NCBI GenBank assembly: GCA_024529925.1
Contig: JAFEUB010001418.1
Span: 62,001-126,000 of the forward strand
Reading direction: 5' to 3'
Length of the DNA stretch: 64,000 bases
Origin: Ophthalmolycus amberensis
Taxonomy: Eukaryota; Chordata; Actinopteri; Perciformes; Zoarcidae
The notes beneath the pieces were generated by a model. That model worked only from the letters and a program-made list of their open reading frames with translations. It was not told the origin of the DNA and searched no databases. Made by a program: the position numbers and the translations under genes. Below are positions 17,409 to 27,025 of this stretch, in pieces. Position 1 is the stretch's first letter; every line of letters starts with the position of its first letter.

Positions 17409-17812
17409 TTTGACCGTCAGCTAACGTTACGTTTGCTAGCGTAAAAGCGGTTTAACCATTGACGTGCCAAAATGTTAACGTTAACCGCTAAGCTAGGTTA
17501 GCTAACACTCCTCAAATTGATGCAATAATAACATTTGTATTTGAATGATTAAGCAACTGAGCTTATGAAATACAATTTATTGAAAAAATAAGCCAACTAT
17601 TAGCTAGCGTTTGTTAATTATATCAATGGGCCGAAAAAATAATGGGCCACTACATTTCCCAGAGTTCAATTCGCTTCCTCGACCTCGTTTATCTAACTAC
17701 ATCCGGTTACGGCTAGCTACAGTAGCATTGATCTTTGACAGCACTTGTAAACACTTTAACAACACGTGTGTTAATTGTTTTACTGAACTCGTTGCTCTCT
17801 AAATGTATTACA
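17409..17812. promoter_or_regulatory. Shared divergent promoter of ccdc122 and mtrf1
   Basis: Only 404 bp separate the start codons of ccdc122 (-) and mtrf1 (+). The segment must hold both 5' UTRs and both core promoters. An ETS-like CCGG core (ATCCGGTT) lies near 17701-17708. No TATA box is evident, which suits a housekeeping bidirectional promoter. Exact starts are unknown. Confidence 0.6.
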
Positions 17813-20147
17813 ATGCTCGTTAATCGCTGTTTTCGACTGTGCTCTTTTTGTAGCCGTGTGGTTAACAGCAGCAGAGGAAGAAGAGCAGGATGGAGGACAC
17901 CTACAGGACGCACCGGTCTGAAACATGTTTACATCACTCCGGTGCAACACTGGGGCACAGAAGCACCACGACGCCTCTATCACAGGGATTTGGGGGACTT
18001 GTACGAGACCGAGTCTGTTCAGCGGTATCTCCAGCAGCTCATGGAGGAGTTCAGAGACATTAACAAGAAGTTACAGCACACATACCTCAGCGAGTCGGAC
18101 AGAAAAGTGCTTCTGAAGAAACACACAGAGCTGCTGCCTCTGGCAAATGAGTTTGAGAGGATTGAACAAGCCCTGAAAGACCTCGAGGAAGTCCTGTCAC
18201 TGCTGCATAGTAAGTATTTGTTTCGTTTCTGTCAGTTAAAGCTGGCAAATATTAGTGTTTGTCTTGACATTTTGAATTTAAGGTCTTAAACTGTATTATA
18301 ATGTGTTTCATGTAAATAAAGGTATTGCAGTCTGTATTATTCAGCACAGTTGGCGTCCATGTTCTTCTTAAAGTCACTCTTAAATTTGAGAATGCTAATA
18401 CCACGAGCTGCATTCCCTCCTGACTGCAGGTTCAGCCAGTACCGAAGATGAAGATGAACAATTGACCCAGCTGTTGAAAGAGGAGGAAGCACACTTCTCC
18501 TGCAAGATTTTGGCCTCAAGGAAAGATGTACGAACACAAAAGCGTGATGAAATAAATGTAGAGATGTGTTATAAGGCAGTTAAAGAGTGAATCTTCTTTC
18601 TCTCCAGTTGGTCAAAGCTCTGGTGCCCACCGACCCTCTTGACTCCAGTAATATTCTGCTGGAGGTTGTATCAGGACGAACAACAGGAGGTACGAAAGAA
18701 TGCAAACTGTTCCTTCTAACTGCTGATCAATAACAACATGCAGTACGTTTTCTTAATATCTGTTCATGTGGTTTCAGGTGACATCTGTCAGCAGTTCACC
18801 AGAGAAATGTTTGACATGTACCAGGGTTTTGCCTTTTATAAGAATTGGGACTTTGAGCGTCTGAACTACACGCCTGCTGAGTTTGGTAAGTCACATATGT
18901 GTCTGTACTCTATTAGTAATTATTTGAGCCTTCGCAGAGCCGTATGCACATGACCAGGGAATATTTTGACGTCAATACGCTTGTTCTTTTGGGAACAAGC
19001 GTATTAACTTGACTGTGGTTCTCAGGTGGTGTGCACCATGCAGCAGTGAGAATAGCTGGGGACAACGTGTACAGACATCTGAAGCATGAAGGAGGAACTC
19101 ACCGGGTGCAAAGGATCCCTGAGGTGGGCCTCTCCTCCAGGATGCAGCGTATCCACACAGGGACCATGACTGTCATCATCTTGCCTCAGCCAGTGGAGGT
19201 ACACTTTACCTTCTGCTATTCATCAGTCTGTGTTATTAGCATGATTTAAAAAAACATCTTTTTTTTGTGCTCTGTGCTCGTAGTTTGACGTCCACATTGA
19301 TCCAAAGGATCTTCGCATCGACACATTCAGATCTCGAGGTGCCGGGGGTCAAAGTGTCAACACCACAGACAGCGCAGTTCGCATCGTTCACCTTCCCACC
19401 GGTAAAACATGCCGGAGCAGTTCTGCAGCCACTCCAGACTAGAGACGGTTATGCTTTCATGTCTTCTAAACGTCAGACACCCTTCAAACAGGTACAACAG
19501 CTGAATGTCAGCAGACTCGCTCTCAGCTGCAAAACCGAGACACTGCCATGCGTGTGCTGAGGGCCCGGCTCTACCAGAGCATGATGGGTAAAGAGACCGC
19601 GCAGAGGCATACAGCACGGAAGCAGCAGGTGAGTGAACTCTCTTGAACAGGGAAATAGTAATATTCACAGATCCTTGTCTTTTTAAACTGTCTTCATTTC
19701 CTATCTGTGTCTTACTCCAGGTGGGCACACGTTCTCAGTCAGAGAGGATTCGTACTTACAACTTCAGCCAGGATCGTGTCACAGACCACAGGACTGGATA
19801 TGTTACTCGAGATATTAAGGTAAGATATTAAGGGAGTGTGTTTCAAAATTCTCCATAAATCACAGGAAACCTGTACATTTTATGTTTGTCATTTTCAACC
19901 AGTAAACTTCTCGCAAAACTGATCTGTCGTGTCTTTATTTGTTTGCCTTTTTAAGTCCGCTTCTCATGAGTTTAAAATCAATGCCACATGTGTTCTGCTC
20001 CATGTGTAGGAGTTCATGAGAGGAGGGGAGGCTCTCCGTGATCTGATCGCTGATGTACTTGAGCATGCAGAGAGGGAGGCTCTTCTGGAGGTGGTGGAGA
20101 GCAGCAGCAGCCCGAAACCAGCGCAGTCTGGCCAATCTGCAGACTGA
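17813..20147 (+). CDS. mtrf1: Mitochondrial translation release factor 1
   Basis: This is a class I peptide-chain release factor acting in mitochondria, hydrolysing peptidyl-tRNA at stop codons on the mitoribosome. Exons are 17813-18209, 18430-18527, 18608-18689, 18778-18885, 19026-19198, 19284-19401, 19492-19628, 19721-19819 and 20010-20147. All phases agree and give 449 residues, against about 445 in human. The start at 17813 is the first in-frame ATG and has A at -3; the Arg/Cys-rich N-terminus suits a targeting presequence. The codon-recognition region carries the MTRF1-type insertion (IPEVGLSSRMQRIHTG), which separates it from the paralogue MTRF1L. The catalytic GGQ lies at residues 307-309 in GAGGQSVNTTDSAVRI, with Ser where I recall His in human. 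AATAAA lies at 20319-20324. It is convergent with wbp4. Confidence 0.95.
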
Positions 20148-21281
20148 CACTACTTCCAGCCGAGTGTGCAGAACATGCAGTATGCCATTTAGTGGATGGG
20201 GGCTAAAATATACTTATTTATTTTAATATAAATATTAATGTAAGCTTGTGCAATAGTCACATTGCAAATGATGCAATGTGAGCCAAACTGCAGTTCACTC
20301 ATACTTAAGGTTTTTATTAATAAAACTTTGAATAATGTATTTGTGTCATGGTAATTCCCTAAATAGTAATACATATTTATAAATGATCAATACTTTACAC
20401 TGCTTTAGGATAAACCAATTTCATATTCCTAGTTTTAAAACGGAGCTATAGGTTAAAAGCTGCACATATCTTCTAAAACATTATTATATATTGCTGACGA
20501 CAAAAATGTCAATTTCTTTCTTTTCATGAAACCTATCAAAGTGCAGTAAAGCTGACTTTTTACGTTGAATGTAAACAGACTTATTGTCGGTAAACATCCT
20601 TCATATCAGGGTGCGGTGAAACCACCTATCAGCTTTATACACACACACACACACTCACCAGAAACATGTCCCACCCTGCATGCGTGTGCCAGCTGACCAA
20701 CAACCCCCACAATTTTTTCTCTACTCATTGATTACAATTAATATTGTTTCGCCTTCATACAGTTACATTTCAAAATCATAATTTACATTTTCAGTATCCG
20801 GACGGTCATCATTTATTGAGATCACATGTTTCCATCTTTGATCTTGCTGCTTTATGAGAGTTTGAGAATCAAATATGTTTCCACAATGATAAGAAAAATA
20901 CAAATATGGAAAATACAAAACATTATTAGAATACCTGTATATAAGTAAATCTGCCTGTACCAGACAACGGGATGAAATGACAATATTGTATACATGAGAT
21001 AAGACTAGAAAAGTGTTGCACACCTTCATTATGACAGATGTCCATACAAAGAATGTGGATTGCGTCCAGTGGGAGACATTTTTATGATAAGAAAAACATA
21101 TTTTAAGCTTTTTTTTCATTCTCCGCTCAATTTTTCCTAAAAAAAGATGTGTGCATCTTATGTAAAGAAAAGAAAAACACTACTAATACATTTATTATGC
21201 TTGAAAAATGTTTTAAAAAAAAGTTCCTTGAAAGAGTTTGTGTAAAAGTCTTCCGCTGCATGAAGTTTTTATGTATTTGGG
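20148..21281. other. Convergent 3' UTRs of mtrf1 and wbp4
   Basis: This holds the 3' ends of two converging genes: AATAAA for mtrf1 at 20319-20324, and reverse-strand AATAAA signals at 20812-20817 and 21191-21196 that could serve wbp4. A short CA tract lies near 20638-20656. No other gene is seen. Confidence 0.6.
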
Positions 21282-23695
21282 TCAGTCGTCGTCGTCGTCG
21301 TCTCTCCGTCGGAGGCTCCTGGATTTGCCGTTCTGCGTCTTGTTTTTCCTGAATGAAGCGGGTCCACTTTGCCCTCCGATGGATGTGATGATGCGTTCCC
21401 TGAACTTGGGCTTTGGCTCTCGCGGCAGCTCGGCTGGAGCGCTGGCGCTGCTGCTGGTTCTGCTTCCCTCCACCTTAGGCAACTGTAGGTCCACCTTGGC
21501 ACTGCAGAGGGAAGACAAAGAAACGGTCAGAGCTTCTTCAGTAGCTGCTGGCACATGTATCAGGGTCTGTAGGCTACATATACAATCATTGGATCAATCA
21601 GCACTTACTATGGATCCTCCTCTTCCCGGATCTTTTCCCAGGTCCCATATGGATTGGCAGTTTTTGGCCTTCTGGCTTGTTTCTTCACTGGTGCCGCCTC
21701 TACCTTTTTCTCCTCTTCAGGTTCAGCCGTCGTGCGTTGGACCTCTTTCTCCTTTTTCATCTCTTCAGCCTCCTCTTTAGGAGCGTCATCACTCACTTCA
21801 TCTTGTCCCTGCTTCTCTGATGGCTCGGCTTCTGCTTTCCTTTTCTGAAAACAAAGAAGGAGGAAAAGTGTGACGTCTGGATTTGTTTTTGTTACACAGA
21901 ATCTTGATAAGCAGAAGTTGAATTCCTCCTTTCACCCTGAGGCTGATCTTTGCAGCGTTGGACTGCTGGCTTTCTTGTTCAGGGACTTCAGGCTCCTGAG
22001 GTACCGGGGCTGCGCTCTCCTCTCCTCCTGGTGGGGGCGGCTCCTCCTGACTCTCTCCCTCTTTGTTGGGCACAGTTCCAGGTGCTTCAATTGAAGGAAA
22101 GCCTGCTGGCTTCTCCCAGCTGGTCTCTGTGAGGTAAGGAAGATAGTGCATGTGATTATCAGACAGTATCTCCATAACGAAGACGTGGTAACAGGGGTTT
22201 TAAAAAATATTCCACCTCCAGTCTCTGAGTTGTAGTAATATGTATAACCATCAGGACTGACAGCTTCCTTCCATGGACAGCCTGAAGAGCTCTAAAGACA
22301 AACAATATTAACATATTAGCAAACAACAATTTGAAGTAAAATGTATAGACAAAAAATGCACAGAAACTATGACAAACATTAACCTCTGTCCGTCCAGGCT
22401 GTGCAGAGGCCGGGTTTTCTCCCCGGACACCCTCTGGGTTTCCCCATTTAGATTCTGTAGTTAAAATACAACGACAACATAACGCCAAAACCAGGTTGGA
22501 AAGAGCCAGTTTGTATCAAAATAATATGAGAGTATGTTGGTTGTGTTTTCAAGTTCTTCTCACCTCCAGTTATTGTGTTGTAATAGTACATGTGTCCATC
22601 TTCTGTCCGTCCTTCAACCCAAACCTGAGCCTCTGTTTGGCCTCTGGACTTCCAGCTCGCTTTCGCTTGATTTTTCTGTTTTTTGGCCTGAGGTCCTGCC
22701 CGGGGTCCGGCCCGAGATCCGGCCTGAGGTCCGGCCTGAGGTCCGGCCCGAGGTCCTGCCTGAGGTCCTGCCTGGGGTCCTATCTGAGGTCCTATCTGAG
22801 ATTTTGACTGAGGTTTTGCCTTTGGTTGTGGCTGTGTAGTTACTTGGGCTGGTAATCCTAACACAAAAACATATATTTAAAGTTATGAAAGAGCAGAAGC
22901 TCCTCCTGCGTAGGAACACATTACATTGTATTTGAATGAAATGTCAAATTACCTGCCGACTCCCTTTCCATCCTCTTCAGATCTTCCTCATATGCCTTCA
23001 GCGCAGCCTCCTCCATTGCCGCAAACTCTTTTGACATACGTGCCTCCTGCTTGGCCTTATCAATGCTCTTCTTTTTAATCTGCAGGAGGAAAGCTAAAAT
23101 GAGATGAGTGGTAGAGGCTAGTAGCCAATAAAAAGAGAGCTTTAGAGTCGGAGTGTAAAGTCTGGACCTTATCTCTCCTGCCAGTCCCGAGGACAGTGCC
23201 AACATGGGCATGTTTTTCTTAGCTGTGTATGTCACTGAGAACCGCCATTGATTACAAACGCAGAAAGAGTCAGTACATATGAATGTTAATACCTCAGAGA
23301 TCTTTGCAGCCACATTTTCTTTGTGATTCTTCCCTCTTTCGTGGAACTCGACGCTCTGCAGAGCAAAACAAACATGAGGAGACACATTGGCATAATATGT
23401 GGATACAGTCTTCAGCAACATGAATCTTTCGGCCAACTCACAGGCTTATTGTCCGCGATCCAGCACTTGCAGTACTGGCAGAATTTCCTTGGTTGTGACT
23501 TCCAGTAGTCAGCCCTGAAAATGCACAAAACTATCATGAATTATCGAAACAAGTATGAATCATATCATCTTTAGCCTGGACAGCTAACGCGGCTAACTAG
23601 CTGGAGCTTTTCATGCTTCTTTATTCAACATCATATGATAATAATACTCACTAAACTTACAGAACATTTCTCTGATGGTATCTCAATACTTACAT
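21282..23695 (-). CDS. wbp4: WW domain-binding protein 4 (formin-binding protein 21)
   Basis: This spliceosomal protein binds proline-rich splicing factors through two WW domains. Exons in transcript order are 23694-23695, 23442-23514, 23293-23355, 22953-23079, 22564-22857, 22384-22454, 22216-22291, 21936-22126, 21609-21844 and 21282-21501, giving 450 residues (human about 376). The start codon is split: AT ends the first coding exon and G begins the next. A matrin/U1-like zinc finger uses Cys13, Cys16, His30 and His36. WW1 spans exons 5-6 (YYYNTITGG...SKWGNP) and WW2 spans exons 7-8 (YYYNSETG...TSWEKP). The linker holds a Gly-Pro-Gln-Ala tandem repeat. The tail GKSRSLRRR then poly-Asp matches the conserved C-terminus. 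Extra length comes mainly from the repeat and an acidic Lys/Glu-rich region. Confidence 0.96.
22685..22800 (-). repeat. wbp4: Coding 12-bp minisatellite in wbp4 exon 5
   Basis: About nine to ten imperfect 12-bp units encode tetrapeptides of the type G-P-Q-A, with variants I, R and S. They stay in frame and lengthen the linker between the zinc finger and WW1. Confidence 0.9.
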
Positions 23696-23789
23696 TTCAA
23701 GCCTTGGCGGTTTAAAGTACGACGAAAAGTATTTAAAACGAACCAAATAAAAAGACAAACGCTTCCCACATTTCAGGCATGACAACAAT

Positions 23790-23830
23790 GGCCGTTTATG
23801 ATGACGTCATCGCCAGTCGCCGTAGAGATG
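23790..23830. promoter_or_regulatory. CRE-type element in the wbp4 promoter
   Basis: A perfect palindromic ATGACGTCAT lies at 23801-23810, about 105 bp upstream of the first wbp4 coding bases, in a CpG-containing stretch. CREB/ATF sites of this kind are common near housekeeping starts. The wbp4 start itself is not visible. Confidence 0.5.
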
Positions 23831-24037
23831 AGTCCTCGAGCTGATATATAAGATATTGAAAAACACATTAGAATTAAATATATATTTATATATTAGAATT
23901 GATACATACATAAAACAAGTTTTGATACCGATGGAGAGCTACGGTGTCGGATTTGGTTTTGAAAGACGTTGATTATCTTGTTTTACACTCGGTATCATTT
24001 ATATTTTAATTCTTATTCTGTGGAGACCTGCATACTG

Positions 24038-24109
24038 TCCCATATGGTCTAGCGGTTAGGATTCCTGGTTTTCACCCAGGCGGCCCGGGTTCGACTCCCG
24101 GTATGGGAG
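24038..24109 (+). tRNA. tRNA-Glu (anticodon UUC)
   Basis: A 72-nt cloverleaf is complete. The acceptor stem pairs TCCCATA (24038-24044) with TATGGGA (24102-24108). The anticodon stem CCTGG/CCAGG encloses loop TTTTCAC with anticodon TTC. The T arm carries GGTTCGACTCC (24088-24098), which doubles as the B box; the A box TGGTCTAGCGG is at 24045-24055. No intron is present. CCA is not encoded, as expected in vertebrates. A T4 stretch at 24117-24120 is a plausible RNA polymerase III terminator. Confidence 0.97.
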
Positions 24110-24120
24110 CGACTTCTTTT

Positions 24121-24806
24121 AAACTCTTTCTAGGGCAAAGACTAAATTTAATTTATATAAAAGCTGACGATTTAATTTAACTGGAAGCTATTTCACAAAA
24201 CATGAACTCATAGAGCTTAGTTAGACAATTAAAGGAAAGAAGCGAAGCCGCTGGACACAAGATGGTTAATTGTCCATCTCCCAAATATAGATTCAGCAGT
24301 ATCTTTTGAAATACTTGTGAGAAAACTTTAAGGTCTAAAAATGAATTTTGCATTGAACAAAAAAGCACAATAAATTCAGTATGAATGGGATATTATTCAA
24401 ATAGAATAACTGTAAGAGAAGAGCCAGGGCTATATCAAACTAGACAAATATTTGTTTTCTGTCTTGGATTTTTGAAGAAACCAAACCCCAAATTTCCCCT
24501 AATACTGTTAAGTATTTAAAAACAAAACGTGTTTAACTGCTTTGAATATACGGAAATCACGGAAAGAGCCGTTCGTGTTTATGTCTTTTTAGAATTTCTC
24601 CATATAACATATTTTGCTGTTTGTCACTGTTGCGCCAGACTGGTTTGCGTCATCATTGTGCACCCGGGACAAATAGTGCGTAGAAGTCCGCGACGGAACA
24701 CGCCCCCTCAGCCTCTCCTTTATCTTGAGCCGTTTTGCCGGTGTTTTGCCGGTAATCAGTTTTCTAATCCAGTGGAGAAGCTCTCGTGCTGCCCATGAAC
24801 GGGACC
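24121..24806. other. Spacer between tRNA-Glu and gk, including the gk promoter
   Basis: The stretch 24121-24530 is AT-rich with no recognised feature. Toward gk it becomes GC-rich (about 24650-24800, with ACGCCCCCTC near 24699), consistent with a promoter and 5' UTR. No TATA box stands out. Confidence 0.5.
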
Positions 24807-26994
24807 ATGGCCGCGTGCTCACACCGGATAACGTTAGGGCCGTTGGTGGCTGCCATCGACCAGGGCACGAGCTCCACGCGGTTTCTGGTAAGAAGGGAAA
24901 GGTGTTGGAGACAAATGGTGAAATGTTACCATTCAGAATGCCATTTAAAACTATATATTGCCATTCAAATGTGGCTAAACTCATTTATTTATTGTTTATT
25001 GATACATCTTAGTCCATGGCAAGTATAGCAAAACACAAGTGTATTTAGTTTTTGCTCTCCAACTAGAAGGAACAGATGTTTTTATGTATTGTTCTGGTGT
25101 GTGCCTGATAGTTAACAGGGCACCACAAGCACAAACTGTCCCACAAACAAGACACATGGTCACAGATTCTGTTTTAATTTATCTGTGGCTTCTTATTAGA
25201 GCTTCTGCCATTTCTCTCTCTTTGAAGGTGTTTAATTCAAAAACAGCAGAGCTCCTCAGCCATCATCAGGTGGAAATCAAACAGAGCTTCCCCAAAGAAG
25301 GGTTCGTGTAAAGCTCCGATACAACTCCTTAAAGATGCTTACATAATTTAGAAACGTGTAGATCTGATTTGCTGGTTTTTTTCCCATTATTTTCAGATTG
25401 GGTGGAGGAAGACCCCAAAGAAATTCTGCAGTCGGTGTACGAGTGCATGGACCGGACGTGTGAAAAGCTCACCCAGCTCAACGTGGACATCTCGAACATT
25501 AAAGGTATTCATTCACACGTGGTGTTTATGCTCCCCTGGAGACGTGTTCATTTATTTCAAAGACGCGTTAACGATCTAAAATCTTCGGAAATTGTTGCTT
25601 GAATCTGTCCAGCTATTGGAGTGACCAACCAAAGAGAGACCACGGTTGTTTGGGACAAAGAGACGGGGGAGCCCCTCTACAATGCCATCGGTAACGTTGT
25701 GTTTCCATTCATCCTGGTACAGATGTGACATTCTTTACTAATGTAAGCGGTCTGGATGTGGACACAAACAGCAGATTGATTTTTTTGTTTGTCGTTCAGT
25801 TTGGCTCGACCTGCGGACTCAATCGACAGTTGAACGTCTAATCAACCAAACTCCAGGAAAGAATAAGAACCACTTGAAGGCGAGTCACGTTCCGCTCTCT
25901 CTTGTTCATTCATCGTAACGCGTCGTTCTTAATTCAAGCACCTTGCTGAGTCGTTTGTTGTCGTCCCGCAGCATAAGACGGGGCTCCCCATCAGCACCTA
26001 CTTCAGCGCAGTGAAGCTCCGCTGGCTGATGGACAACGTGGACGAGGTCCGCGAGGCCGTCGTGTCTCACCGCGCCATGTTCGGCACCGTGGACTCCTGG
26101 CTCATTTGGGTTCGTAACAGTTGTGTAGGTGTCATGATGGTGACAAGTGCAGAAACTGACTCTTTGTGTGTATTTTTTTTTTATTGGCGGTCCAACAGTG
26201 TTTAACCGGGGGCAAGTCAGGCGGAGTCCACTGCACAGATGTGACCAACGCCAGCAGAACCATGTTGTTTAACATCCACACTTTGGACTGGGACCCAGAA
26301 CTCTGCACGTACGACATCCGTCTGTCACTCAAAACACTAGTTTATCAACATTAATAGTCTGGAAGTCATTCTGATGCTCTTTCCCGTCAGGTATTTTGGT
26401 ATTCCCATGGAGATCTTGCCCCGAGTGAGGAGTTCTTCTGAAATCTACGGTCTCATGGTAAGCATGCATACGTATACAGGTAAACCCTGCTTACAATGAG
26501 TCTATCATATTCCTGTTTTATCCTAATATCTTCACTGCTGTGTTGAAAGAGTGGTGTTCTGTTTTAAGTGCATGAAAGTGCAATTATTTTAGGCTTTTAT
26601 CTTGTGTGCCATTGTCTCCCCTCTCTCACTGGTAGAAAATTTGTTCTAGCCGGGTAAGTAATACTCGCCATCACATCATTTTCCTCATCATGCACAGCAA
26701 CATGTCATGCTTTTCTGTGGACACGCCGTCACACAGTGCATTTCCAAGATTCACGTGAAGGCTCATGCCTCCGTAAAACGTCCTGCAGCGCTGATAAATT
26801 CCCCCGAAAATAGAAATGTGCGCTACCTGCTCGGCAGCAAGCAGCAGACAGAAAAAGTTAGCGACTAGCTGGTGAACATGGAGGAGCATTTAGATATTTC
26901 ACACAGGAGTTAATGCAAACCGAAACAGTTTAACCAATCAGACAGCAGAGAAACGGCTTGGTCACAGACATTTGTTCAGTGACAGGACCCAGCA

Positions 26995-27025
<31 letters not shown>

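Noticed and set aside
17735..17812. Upstream extension of mtrf1
   Set aside because: The extension begins with TTG; the first in-frame ATG is at 17813 and gives a family-like length.
21238..21780. 180-residue plus-strand frame
   Set aside because: It is the antisense shadow of the last wbp4 exons.
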